DNA from: G958296245 sp963664035
Lineage (GTDB): Bacteria; Chloroflexota; Dehalococcoidia; Lucifugimonadales; G958296245
Length of the DNA stretch: 64,000 nucleotides
Direction of reading: 5' to 3'
Assembly (NCBI GenBank): GCA_963664035.2
Contig: OY760867.2
Coordinates: 744,001 to 808,000 of the forward strand
Within the stretch, counting starts at the first letter, position 1, and the number at the start of each line of letters is the position of its first letter. Made by a program: the position numbers and the translations under genes. A model generated the notes under the pieces. That model saw only the letters and a program-made list of their open reading frames with translations. It had not been told where the DNA came from and made no database searches. Positions 31,622 to 39,476 of this stretch are shown here, in pieces.

Positions 31622-32281
31622 CTACCTGGGCCCGTCCGCCCTGCGCACGAGCCAGTTGTGTGCCAGGAGGGTGGCCGCCGCCAGCGCCAGGGAGACGGCG
31701 GCCAGCGCGCCCGCCCTGAGGTCGTCCCGCACCTGGATGCTGGTGTAGATGGCGAGGGGGAGGGTCTGCGTCTTGCCGGGGATGTTTCCCGCCACGGTTA
31801 TGGTCGCGCCGAACTCGCTCAATGCCCTGACGAACCCCAGGAGCAGGCCGGCCATGATCCCCCGGTAGGCGAGCGGTACGGTCACGGTGAAGAAGACCCT
31901 GAGCGGCCCGGCGCCCAGGCTGCGCGCCGACATCTCCAGGCGCTCGTCCACGCCCGCCATTGCGACCATGATCGCCCGGACGACGAGCGGGAGCGACACT
32001 ATGGCGGCCGCGACGGCGGCGGCGACCCACGTGAAGACGACGTCGAGCCCGAGGAGGCGGCCCAGCGGGCCTTCCCTCCCCAGCAGCAGCAGGAGGAGGA
32101 ACCCGACGGCCACGGGCGGCACGGCGAGGGGCATGGATACCAGCGCGTCGATCAGCATGCCGCCCCGGACCCGTTTCTTGACCAGCAGCCAGCTCACGGC
32201 GAGGGCGATGGGAAGGTTCATCGCGGTGGCGGCGATCCCCACCCTCAGGGTGAGCAGCAGCATATGGAGGTCGTCGGACAT
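31622..32281 (-). CDS. modB: Molybdate ABC transporter permease ModB
   Basis: A 219-residue inner-membrane permease with about five hydrophobic helices. The EAA-type coupling loop (ARSLGAGPLRVFFTVTVPLAYRGIMAG) contacts the ATPase, and LRALSEFGATITVAGNIPGKTQTLPLAIY is the ModB/CysT family marker. It starts at ATG 32281 with AAGGAG 5 bp ahead. It lies between modA (9-bp gap) and modC (6-bp gap). Confidence 0.94.
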   Translation of the reverse strand: MSDDLHMLLLTLRVGIAATAMNLPIALAVSWLLVKKRVRGGMLIDALVSMPLAVPPVAVGFLLLLLLGREGPLGRLLGLDVVFTWVAAAVAAAIVSLPLVVRAIMVAMAGVDERLEMSARSLGAGPLRVFFTVTVPLAYRGIMAGLLLGFVRALSEFGATITVAGNIPGKTQTLPLAIYTSIQVRDDLRAGALAAVSLALAAATLLAHNWLVRRADGPR

Positions 32282-32290
32282 GGCTACTCC

Positions 32291-33073
32291 TTACCGCGCG
32301 GGCTCGAACCCGCGGGCCCGGAACAGGGCGGCTGCTTCGTCGCTGAGCAGGAGTTCTATGAACCGGCTGGCGTCCTGCCGCCGCGTCGATTCCAGGACCG
32401 CGGCCGCGGGGTAGACGACGGGGCCGTAGCTTTCAGGCGGGACTATGTCCAGCGCGACGAGGCCGCCGTTTTCGTCCGCGACGTCGGTCCGGTAGACGAT
32501 GGCCGCGTCCGCGTTGCCCGACTCCACGAACGCCAGGGTTGCCCGGACGTCGGACCCGAGCACCAGCCTATCGCCGAGGGAGTCCCACGCGCCCAGCGCC
32601 CGCAGGGCCTCTCGGGCATAGCGCCCCGCCGGGGCGAAGTTGGGGTCGGCTATGGCGAGCCTGCCCACGGCGGGTCCGGCCAGGTCCGCGAACGACTCCA
32701 GCGCGGGCGCGTTACGGCTGCGGACGGCGACGACGAGGCTGTTGGAGAGCACATCGGCAGGGGGCGCGACGAGGCCGCGCTCGCCCAGGAACGCCATGGG
32801 CGCCTCGCCGGCCGCGATGAAGACGTCCGCGGGCGCCCCGCTTGCGATCTGCTGCGCGAGCGCCTGGGAGCCTCCGAAGCTGAACGAGACTCCGGCCCCG
32901 CGTCCCTGGTACAGGTCTTCGATGTCGGACATCACGTCGTGAAGGCTGGCCGCCGAGAAGACCAGCAGATCGCCGGAGTTACCTTCCCCGCGCGGACTGC
33001 AGGCCGCCAGTACTGCGGCTGCGAGTATTAGCGCGGCGGTCAGCAAGGCTCGCGTGCACAGCGGCTCTCCCAT
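32291..33073 (-). CDS. modA: Molybdate-binding lipoprotein ModA
   Basis: A 260-residue periplasmic or surface-anchored binding protein. An N-terminal signal with lipobox LAAC (Cys25) indicates lipid anchoring. The mature part begins DLLVFSAASLHDVMSDI, the ModA hallmark; SFSFGGSQALAQQI and ADVFIAAGEAPM carry Ser and backbone positions that bind the oxyanion, and PEEGEN-like markers are replaced by PPESYGPVVYPAAAVLES near the C-terminus. I choose ATG 33073, which gives a clean signal peptide, over an upstream in-frame TTG at 33109. It is the first gene of modABC; DNA upstream to 33643 has no gene. Confidence 0.92.
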   Translation of the reverse strand: MGEPLCTRALLTAALILAAAVLAACSPRGEGNSGDLLVFSAASLHDVMSDIEDLYQGRGAGVSFSFGGSQALAQQIASGAPADVFIAAGEAPMAFLGERGLVAPPADVLSNSLVVAVRSRNAPALESFADLAGPAVGRLAIADPNFAPAGRYAREALRALGAWDSLGDRLVLGSDVRATLAFVESGNADAAIVYRTDVADENGGLVALDIVPPESYGPVVYPAAAVLESTRRQDASRFIELLLSDEAAALFRARGFEPAR

Positions 33074-33123
33074 GTATGGATTATGGGGCGCGTCGGCTCT
33101 TCCGGTCAATCGGGCGGGCGGCG

Positions 33124-33200
33124 CCTAAATCTCCCACCTAGATGGCGGTGACGCTCTGCGGCAAGGGAGGGTGATGGTTGGTAGATATGGCGCCGGACGA
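33124..33200 (+). repeat. R2 element, degenerate partial copy
   Basis: Resembles the 28887-29010 unit (CTAAATCTCCCACCTAGATGG, GGTGACGCTCTGCGGCAAGGGAGGG, GGTAGATATGG) but lacks the GGGCTGG hairpin and the right end, so it is truncated or decayed. Together with the GAGACA tract it occupies the geneless stretch 33074-33643. Confidence 0.7.
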
Positions 33201-33245
33201 GCAGCCCGGTCGATGAGAGGATGGCGAATTTTACCCGATTTTCCT

Positions 33246-33376
33246 TGAAAGTGTCTCATTTTGTCTCTTTTTGTCTTTTTCAGCTATGGGCCGTGAGACA
33301 GGGGGAGACACGAACAAGGCAAAATGAGACGCGAAATAGACAGAATGAGACAGCAATGAGACAGAATGAGACACTC
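33246..33376 (+). repeat. GAGACA/TGTCTC-rich repeat tract with internal inverted arrangement
   Basis: The left part reads GTGTCTCATTTTGTCTC then TTTTTGTC; the right part has GAGACA motifs repeated as ATGAGACAGCAATGAGACAG and AATGAGACAC. The two halves are inverted with respect to each other, so a branched hairpin can form. The base composition is strikingly A/T-rich against the surroundings. Both strands are open in some frames (an RQNET peptide repeat on +), but this follows from the repeat and there is no sign of coding. Confidence 0.7.
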
Positions 33377-33643
33377 GGCCGCTGCCGTGTCCGGGCCGGG
33401 TGTCAACGGACGAGGGCGCGGCATGGCCGGTCCCAGGGGCAGGCAGGCTGCTTGCGCTCAGCTCGGTATGTGCGGGGTGGTGCATGGGGGGAGTATAGCA
33501 CGCGCGTTCTGTGAATGGCAAGGGCCGTAGTCGGCGGCGCGGGATGGGTTGCAATTGGCGGGCGGGCGACATAACGTTGGGGGGCGCCAGTGAGCGAAGC
33601 CCATCTCGGGCCGAGTCAAGATTTAGGAAAGGAGCTCGATCAC

Positions 33644-34354
33644 GTGAGCAGCCCTGAGACAGATAAGCCCGACCAGAAGGAAGAGATCGGCGTATTCGGA
33701 AGAATCGAGAGGCACATCCAAAGCACGACGTTGGCGGGCCTCCTCGAGCTCTTGCCCCTGATCGTCACCGTCATCGTGCTGATCTTCATCATCGGACACG
33801 CGGATTCGGCTCTAAGAGCGACGGGGTTCGTCGAGGGTCGGCCATGGGACTTCCCGGGCATCGGGTTGATCGTCAGCGCCGTCGTCTTCTACCTGATAGG
33901 ACTCCTGATATCCACGCGGCCGGGCCGGAAGCTGATGGACCTGAAGGCCAAAGTCCTGGGCGTCATTCCGATAGTCAAGACGGTGTACGGGGTAACGCTC
34001 CAGGCTGCGTCGTCGCTGACGTCCGAGTACAAGTTCACGCGCGTCGTCTTCGTGGAGTGGCCTCGGGACGGGATGGTCGCCATGGGGTTCGTGACCGGCC
34101 GGGCCTTTTCGAAGTCGGCCGACTATTCCATGGCCGTGGTGTACATCCCTACGGTCCCCAACCCCACCTCCGGGAACCTTGCCATAATCAACGAAGACGA
34201 CATCGTGGAGACCGACCTCACCGTCGAGGACGCGATGAAGCTCGTCTTCTCCGGGGGCATCGTGCTGCCTGAGGCCATCTCGATGGCGAGGGTGCCGAGG
34301 GAGCGGACTGAGTTCGAGTTGATAGGCCGCTTCGAGACCGAGGAAGATAGGTAG
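33644..34354 (+). CDS. DUF502 family membrane protein
   Basis: A 236-residue inner-membrane protein. Two helices (LLELLPLIVTVIVLIFIIGHA and GIGLIVSAVVFYLIGLLIS) are followed by a conserved cytoplasmic or peripheral domain with VFVEWPRDGMVAMGFVTG and IPTVPNPTSGNLAI, the DUF502 hallmark (TPNPTSG in most members). The molecular function is not established. GTG 33644 is chosen because GGAAAGGAG stands 9 bp ahead; an in-frame GTG at 33590 would add 18 residues. An R3 repeat begins 3 bp after the stop codon. The gene stands alone. Confidence 0.85.
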   Translation: MSSPETDKPDQKEEIGVFGRIERHIQSTTLAGLLELLPLIVTVIVLIFIIGHADSALRATGFVEGRPWDFPGIGLIVSAVVFYLIGLLISTRPGRKLMDLKAKVLGVIPIVKTVYGVTLQAASSLTSEYKFTRVVFVEWPRDGMVAMGFVTGRAFSKSADYSMAVVYIPTVPNPTSGNLAIINEDDIVETDLTVEDAMKLVFSGGIVLPEAISMARVPRERTEFELIGRFETEEDR

Positions 34355-34357
34355 TGG

Positions 34358-34496
34358 CTAGTGGACCGACAACCTAGCAATGAAAGGGTGGCGAGAATAC
34401 TGCGCGAGGCAGTTGCGCCCCCACCCCCGTATCAAGTACGGGGCAGGCTCTAACCCTCCCCCAAAATGGGCCCAAAATGGGGGAGGGGATTCCAAG
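34358..34496 (+). repeat. R3 repeat, full copy
   Basis: Begins CTAGTGGACCGACAACCTAG, continues AATACTGCGCG, has the inverted CCCGTATCAAGTACGGG, and ends with a 10-bp stem CCCTCCCCCA/TGGGGGAGGG. The same start and end occur at 42907-43009. Both full copies sit directly at or after a stop codon, so they may serve as transcription ends. Confidence 0.8.
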
Positions 34497-34573
34497 GTCA
34501 GCCATCACACGCCCGACCGCTCCAAGTTCCCCAAGGGCACCCGCTATGACATCATTTCAACAATGTTGGAGCA

Positions 34574-35395
34574 CTAGCGGCCGGGCTTCGAGGCGATGGC
34601 CTCGCCGAAGGCGATTGCGCCGCACGCCCCGGGTAGCCCCTTCCACTCGTCGAGGTCCTCGCGCCACCCGTCGAACTGCTCTTGGGTCGCCAGACCGAAT
34701 CTCGTGGCCGCGTCTACGACTTCGGGCAGGTAGAACCAGTCGATTATGAAGCCGTGAAAAAAGGCTACGTCCTCGGGCGTGCCGAAGAAGTCGAAGGACG
34801 CGCCCGCCTGGACGTCCGAGAACCCGGCTTCCAGCAAGGTCTTCTTCAACTCCTTCCCCATCTCGGGATGGCCTCCGTTTCCCGCGAGGAGGTCCGCGAA
34901 CGTGTTCCATGCGCCGCGGAGGTCCACGCCGCCGGGCTCCAGGAACGAGGACGATACGAACATCTCGCGGCTGGCGACGATGCCGCCCGGCTTGAGGACC
35001 CGCTTCACCTCCGAGAGCACGGCCTGGGTGTCCGGGACGTGCATCAGGACAGCGTGGCAGTGGGCGACGTCGAAGTAGTCGTCCTCGAAGGGCAGGTCCG
35101 TCACGTCGCCGACGTGGAACGCCGCGTTCTCGTGTCCGCCCCCCTGGGCGGCAGCCCGCGCCAGGCCGATCTGCGACTCCTCCACGTCAATGCCATGCAC
35201 CTCGCCCGGGTCCACCGCCGCGGCCAGGCCGAGCGATATGGTACCGGGGCCGCACCCGAAGTCGAGGACGCGCATGCCCGGCTCGAGGCGCGGGAGCAGG
35301 TATGCGGCGTGGGTCTTGGCGCTGCGCCGGTCGAGGAGCTGTAGGAACTCCTCGCTGTAGCCCATCGTATAGCTGGCGGGTTCCTGGTCTGTCAT
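34574..35395 (-). CDS. Class I SAM-dependent methyltransferase
   Basis: A 273-residue cytoplasmic methyltransferase of the UbiE/Methyltransf_11 type. SAM-binding motif I is VLDFGCGPGT, motif II lies near VHGIDVEESQI, HVGDVTDLPFEDDYFDVAHCHAVLMHV contains motifs III/IV, and KRVLKPGGIVASRE is the post-motif strand. The N-terminus (SYTMGYSEEFLQLLDRR) is shared with a common family of uncharacterised bacterial methyltransferases. The substrate is unknown. ATG 35395 is chosen because AAGGAG is 8 bp ahead; GTG 35404 and ATG 35401 are too close to it. It is downstream of the histidine kinase gene on the same strand (48-bp gap) and could be the last gene of that operon. Confidence 0.88.
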   Translation of the reverse strand: MTDQEPASYTMGYSEEFLQLLDRRSAKTHAAYLLPRLEPGMRVLDFGCGPGTISLGLAAAVDPGEVHGIDVEESQIGLARAAAQGGGHENAAFHVGDVTDLPFEDDYFDVAHCHAVLMHVPDTQAVLSEVKRVLKPGGIVASREMFVSSSFLEPGGVDLRGAWNTFADLLAGNGGHPEMGKELKKTLLEAGFSDVQAGASFDFFGTPEDVAFFHGFIIDWFYLPEVVDAATRFGLATQEQFDGWREDLDEWKGLPGACGAIAFGEAIASKPGR

Positions 35396-35443
35396 CGTCA
35401 TCACTCCTTAATCCGGGCTCGTGGCATAGCGGTGGGCAGGGGC

Positions 35444-37690
35444 TCAGGCGGGGGCAGCGTCCGCGGTTGGGCCGCCTGCCTGGGCCGCCGCCAAGGCTTG
35501 GTCGTCTTCGTCCTGGTCGTCCTCCAGGGCGGGCGCCGCCGCGGGCGGCTTGGGGAGCAACGTTAGGGAGAACTCGGTGTACTCGCCGGACTTGGAGTCG
35601 ACGCTTATAGTGCCGCCGTGCTCGCGGACGATGTCGTTGGTGAGGGCGAGGCCGAGTCCCGTGCCCCGGTCGGTGGGCTTGGTCGTGAAGAAGGGGTTGA
35701 ATATCCGGTCGGCGACCTCCGGGGGTATGCCGTTGCCGTTGTCCCTGATACGGACCTCTATGTTGTCCTCGCCCCTCTTGGTCGTGAGCCAGACGGTCGG
35801 CATGTAGGAGCCGTCTCCTCCCGCTTCCACGAGGTTTCGGCGCTTCTCGTCGGTTGCGTAGCAGGCGTTGGCGATGATGTTGAGGAACGCCCGTCCGATG
35901 TCCTGGGGGATGACCTCGATTTCGCCGACCTCCGGGTCCAGGTCGTGCTTGAGGTCCAGTTGGAACGCCGAATCGGCCGCGCGGGCGCTGTGGTATGCGA
36001 GGCGGCCGTGCTCTTCGAGCAGCGCGTTGATGTCGGTTGGCCGGTAGTCGCCCGACTCGCGGCCCATCATCAGCATGTCGTGTACGATGCGGTTGGCGCG
36101 CTCTCCGTGGGTGGCTATGCGCTCCAGGTTGCTCTTGAGATCGTCGGATATCTCCTCTATGTAGTCCTGCTGGTCCTCGCTCAGGCTCTCGGCGGACTCT
36201 TCCAGGACCTCCCCCAGCTCTACGAGGAGCTCCGCGGAGGACTCGGAGAAGTTCTTGACGAAGTTGAGCGGGTTCTTGATTTCGTGGGCGACCCCTGCGG
36301 TGAGCTCGCCGAGGGCGGCGAGCTTTTCGCGCATGACGATCTGGTCCTGGGCGAGGCGCAGCTCCGCGAGCACGCTCTCGAGCTGCTCGTTCTTGCCCTG
36401 CAGCTCCTGGGCGAGCTGTTCGACGAGGTTGAGGCGCTGGACCTCGAGGGCGTGGCGCCGGAAGACCTCTAGGGCCGCGGCCATGTCCGCCACCTCGTCG
36501 CGTCCTCCGATCTCGACCCTGGCTTCGAGGTCGCCGCCGGCCATGCGCCGCATCCAGTCGGACAGCATCTGGAGGCGTCTCAGGATCACGCGGCCGACGA
36601 AGAGCACGGCGATGAGCAGCGCGCCGCCGATGCTGACGGCGCTGATCGCCAGCAGCAGGGTGCGGCCGGTCAGGATGGCCTGGGTGGATGCCTGGGTGGC
36701 CTCGTCCGCGCTGGCGCGGGCCGAGCTCACGAGCGCGTCCACCTCGCTGACGAGGTCGCGGGCTATGCCCGTGTTGACGGTAAGCAGGTCCTGCTGGTGC
36801 TGGATGAGGTCCAGCCTCTCCTGCAGGAGGTCGAAGCCGTTGTCCTCTCCGACGCCGAGCTCGTCCAGGCGGTCGATCAGGGGCTTGACGTCTTTTCGGA
36901 TAGGCGATTCAGAGAGGGCCGACAGGTTTCTCTCCATGCTGCCGGACGCGGACTCGAAGCGCTCGACGAGGGGTTCGAGCAAGGGCGCAGATGAGATCGA
37001 GAAGGCGCTCTCCAGGAGCTGGTTCGCGGTCGTGGCGTCCGCGTGGAGGCCCGCAAGGAGGCGGTAGCGCGCCAACTCCCCCTCCGAGAAGTGGCTATCG
37101 CGGTCTATCGGAGGCGAGTCTAGGTCCTCGTAACCGGTCATCGTGTAGAAGAGCTGGTCGTCGACGACGGGGACCATTATGTCGTCGATCCGGACTCGCA
37201 GCGCCGCCAGCTCGGACCGTAGGGCCGCGGCCCTGAAGTTCAGCTCGAAGAGCTTGGTCATGTCTTCTTCGATGGCGTGGATGTTGATGATCAGCGTGTC
37301 GACGTGGGCGCGGATGAGCTCGGAGCCGCCGGTTTCTTCCCGGCCCGGCACGCCTTCCATGCCGTGAAACTCCTCGGTCTGTTCGACCATCGACTGCTGG
37401 GCAGTCCACTCGCTCTCTCCCAGCAGGACCTCCAGGTGTCCTTCCAGGGACTTGCGGGCCTCGTCTATGCTGGCCGAGACCTGGGCGAGGTCTTCGGGGG
37501 TCAGGGCGGTGGTCAGGCGCGGGGCGGCGTCGACCAGCGTGCCGCTGTGCTGGGCGACTCCGAACGCGGCCACCACGTCCGGGATGCTGTCGTCGTTAAC
37601 GTGGCTCTGCGCGGTGCCCACGCTGTTGAACGAGAACCAGCCGACGAGGCTCGCGGCCATGGTGGTGACCACGGCTCCGCCGATGCCCAC
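35444..37690 (-). CDS. Membrane sensor histidine kinase (HAMP, HisKA-type, HATPase)
   Basis: A 748-residue sensor kinase. An N-terminal helix (VTTMAASLVGWFSFNSV) is followed by a long extracytoplasmic helical domain (about 30-325), a second helix (TLLLAISAVSIGGALLIAVLFV), HAMP (MAGGDLEARVEIGGRDEV), a coiled coil, the H-box GVAHEIKNPLNF with phosphorylatable H469, and an ATPase domain (DNGNGIPPEVADRIFNPFFTTK, GTGLGLALTNDIV). The C-terminus is Asp/Ala-rich. I use GTG 37690, but the frame is open upstream for 29 more codons to the TAG that ends the binding-protein gene, and those codons (RLLESRFRLSTQLY) look like a genuine cytoplasmic leader; no ATG/GTG/TTG lies there. The operon partners are the STAS/PP2C/RsbW genes. 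Confidence 0.9.
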   Translation of the reverse strand: MGIGGAVVTTMAASLVGWFSFNSVGTAQSHVNDDSIPDVVAAFGVAQHSGTLVDAAPRLTTALTPEDLAQVSASIDEARKSLEGHLEVLLGESEWTAQQSMVEQTEEFHGMEGVPGREETGGSELIRAHVDTLIINIHAIEEDMTKLFELNFRAAALRSELAALRVRIDDIMVPVVDDQLFYTMTGYEDLDSPPIDRDSHFSEGELARYRLLAGLHADATTANQLLESAFSISSAPLLEPLVERFESASGSMERNLSALSESPIRKDVKPLIDRLDELGVGEDNGFDLLQERLDLIQHQQDLLTVNTGIARDLVSEVDALVSSARASADEATQASTQAILTGRTLLLAISAVSIGGALLIAVLFVGRVILRRLQMLSDWMRRMAGGDLEARVEIGGRDEVADMAAALEVFRRHALEVQRLNLVEQLAQELQGKNEQLESVLAELRLAQDQIVMREKLAALGELTAGVAHEIKNPLNFVKNFSESSAELLVELGEVLEESAESLSEDQQDYIEEISDDLKSNLERIATHGERANRIVHDMLMMGRESGDYRPTDINALLEEHGRLAYHSARAADSAFQLDLKHDLDPEVGEIEVIPQDIGRAFLNIIANACYATDEKRRNLVEAGGDGSYMPTVWLTTKRGEDNIEVRIRDNGNGIPPEVADRIFNPFFTTKPTDRGTGLGLALTNDIVREHGGTISVDSKSGEYTEFSLTLLPKPPAAAPALEDDQDEDDQALAAAQAGGPTADAAPA

Positions 37691-37777
37691 GTATAGCTGC
37701 GTGGAGAGCCGGAACCGACTTTCCAGCAGGCGCTTGAAGGGGGTCTTTATCGAAGCGATGCGGATGCTCCCAGCGTG

Positions 37778-39034
37778 CTATTGGTCTTCGAGGCTCAGCA
37801 CCTCTACGGGGTGGTATTTGCCGTCGTCTCCGATCACGGTCAGGAAGACGGCGTCCGACCCCTGGTTGTCGCCCGCTCCGTAGCGCAGGCGGAATCCGTC
37901 TATGTCTATCTCCTTGGCGCCGCTCAGGATGTCCAGGAAACAGGCCCTGTCCACGTCCTGGCCGCACCTGTCGAGTCCGGCGACGGCAAGGCGTCCGGCG
38001 AGGTATCCTTCGAAGGATACGAAGCCTGGGACGGCGCCAGGATCGTAGGCGTACAGGGCGTCGAGGTAGGCGGAGACGGTGGGCAAGGTGTCGTCCGTCG
38101 GGAAGGGGACCACCTGGGTGACGTATACGCCCGCGCCCATGGGTCCCAACTCCTGCGCCAGGGCATTGCTGCCCACGAAGGAGACGGTCATGAAGATGGG
38201 GTCGAGTCCGGTGTGCCTGGCCCACTTGATCAGCGCCGCGACAGGCTCGTAGGCGCCGATCATGATCACCGCTTCCGGCGCGCCCAGGCTGAGGTCCAGT
38301 AGGGCGGTCTTGACAGCGGTCGTGTTTCGAGGATACAGCCCGATCGAGACCGGCTCCATGTCGCGCCGGTCGAGCGCCCTGCGTACCCCTCGCCAGCCGG
38401 CGCGGCCGTAGGAGTCGTCCTGGTAGAGCACGGCGATGCGCTGGATGCCGAGGTCGGTGGTGAGGCGGGCGACCATCTCCTCGGTCTCCTGGTAGTAGGA
38501 GGCGCGCAGGTTGACGATGTTGTTCCACCTCGCCGCGTCGCGCAGGAACTCGGCGCCCGTGAAGGGTGCGATGAAGGGCGCGCCGGCGTCGGCGGCGACG
38601 GGGGTTGCCGAGCGCGAGGTGGGTGTGCCGACCTCTCCTATGAGCGCGAACACGTCGCCCTCGATGAGCTGCAGGGTGTTGGTGACGGCGGCCTCGGGCT
38701 CGTAGGCGTCGTCGAGGGACACCAACTCCAGCGTCCTTCCGTGGACGCCGCCCGCTTCGTTCGCCTCGTGGAAGGCGGCCAGGATGCCGAGCCTCATGTT
38801 GGTGCCGAGCGCCTGGGCGGGGCCGCTGAAGGCGGCCGACTGGCCGAAGACGACGCGGTCGTCGAAGACGCCGGGGGGCCTATCCGCGCCGATCTGGGGC
38901 GCGGGCGTCGGCGACGGGGTGGCCGCCTCCTCCATGGGGGCGTCCCCGTTGCACGCGGCAAGGACGAGGAGCATGGCGGCTATGGCCAGCGTTGCGCTTG
39001 CCCGGATCCTGGGCGCCAATGGGAGGTCCCTCAT
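37778..39034 (-). CDS. Branched-chain amino-acid-type (PBP1) substrate-binding lipoprotein
   Basis: A 418-residue extracytoplasmic binding protein of the Leu/Ile/Val-binding (periplasmic-binding type 1) group. The signal peptide ends in lipobox LAAC (Cys28), followed by an Ala/Thr/Pro linker. VVFGQSAAFSGPAQALG starts the first lobe; GRTLELVSLDDAYEPEAAV and SYYQETEEMV are typical of the family. No permease or ATPase genes for branched-chain uptake lie nearby. Instead it sits in a signalling operon immediately before a histidine kinase, so it more likely presents a ligand to the kinase than feeds a transporter (inference). ATG 39034 gives the signal peptide; TTG 39061 overlaps the preceding gene. 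Confidence 0.87.
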   Translation of the reverse strand: MRDLPLAPRIRASATLAIAAMLLVLAACNGDAPMEEAATPSPTPAPQIGADRPPGVFDDRVVFGQSAAFSGPAQALGTNMRLGILAAFHEANEAGGVHGRTLELVSLDDAYEPEAAVTNTLQLIEGDVFALIGEVGTPTSRSATPVAADAGAPFIAPFTGAEFLRDAARWNNIVNLRASYYQETEEMVARLTTDLGIQRIAVLYQDDSYGRAGWRGVRRALDRRDMEPVSIGLYPRNTTAVKTALLDLSLGAPEAVIMIGAYEPVAALIKWARHTGLDPIFMTVSFVGSNALAQELGPMGAGVYVTQVVPFPTDDTLPTVSAYLDALYAYDPGAVPGFVSFEGYLAGRLAVAGLDRCGQDVDRACFLDILSGAKEIDIDGFRLRYGAGDNQGSDAVFLTVIGDDGKYHPVEVLSLEDQ

Positions 39035-39053
39035 CAAGACGATGCACCCGGGT

Positions 39054-39476
39054 TCATCCAACCGTGCGCTTGGTGAGAGTCAGGTGATTCCTGCCGTCCT
39101 CCCTCCGATAGCTGATCTCGTCCATCATCGTGAGGACGAGGTGGATGCCGAGTCCGCCTATGGGGCGGTCTTCGATGGCTGAGGTCAGGTCGGGAGGCGG
39201 GGCGTCGTTCAGCGGGTCGAAGGGGAGGCCATTGTCGGAGATGCCGATCTCGAGGACATCGGAGCTGGAGGTCACGGTGATCTGGATGTCGGGGACGTTG
39301 CCGGGTGCGCCTCCATAGTGGACGACGTTGAGGCCAAGCTCTTCGAGGACGAGCTTGACGCGGAAGAGCAGTTCGGGTTGCCAGTTCTCGCGCGTCCCGA
39401 ACTCTTCCACGGCATCCAGGATGCGGTCGAGCGCGTCCGGGCCTGCGTCCACTTTCAGCGAAAGAGTGCCGCTCAA
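39054..39476 (-). CDS. RsbW-like anti-sigma factor / serine kinase (HATPase_c_2)
   Basis: A 140-residue GHKL-fold protein of the RsbW/SpoIIAB group, which binds a sigma factor or other target and phosphorylates a STAS antagonist on Ser. The N-box is LVLEELGLNVVHYG (E45/E46, N50), ISDNGLPFDP is the G1 box and GGLGIHLVLTMMDEISY the G2 box. Length is normal. ATG 39476 overlaps the phosphatase stop (4 bp), so it is translationally coupled. With the STAS protein (40723-41058) and the PP2C phosphatase it makes a complete partner-switching set. No sigma factor gene is in view. Confidence 0.9.
   Translation of the reverse strand: MSGTLSLKVDAGPDALDRILDAVEEFGTRENWQPELLFRVKLVLEELGLNVVHYGGAPGNVPDIQITVTSSSDVLEIGISDNGLPFDPLNDAPPPDLTSAIEDRPIGGLGIHLVLTMMDEISYRREDGRNHLTLTKRTVG

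Noticed and set aside
33221..33572. Small proteins on both strands over the GAGACA tract (RQNET repeats on +)
   Set aside because: Low-complexity peptides caused by the DNA repeat; no start signals and no conserved core.
33074..33643. Molybdenum cofactor riboswitch ahead of modA
   Set aside because: I could not find a convincing conserved Moco-type fold on the minus strand; the region is occupied by a degenerate R2 copy and the GAGACA tract.
34380..34577. 65-residue frame after the DUF502 gene
   Set aside because: Lies wholly in the R3 repeat and has no homologue-like pattern.
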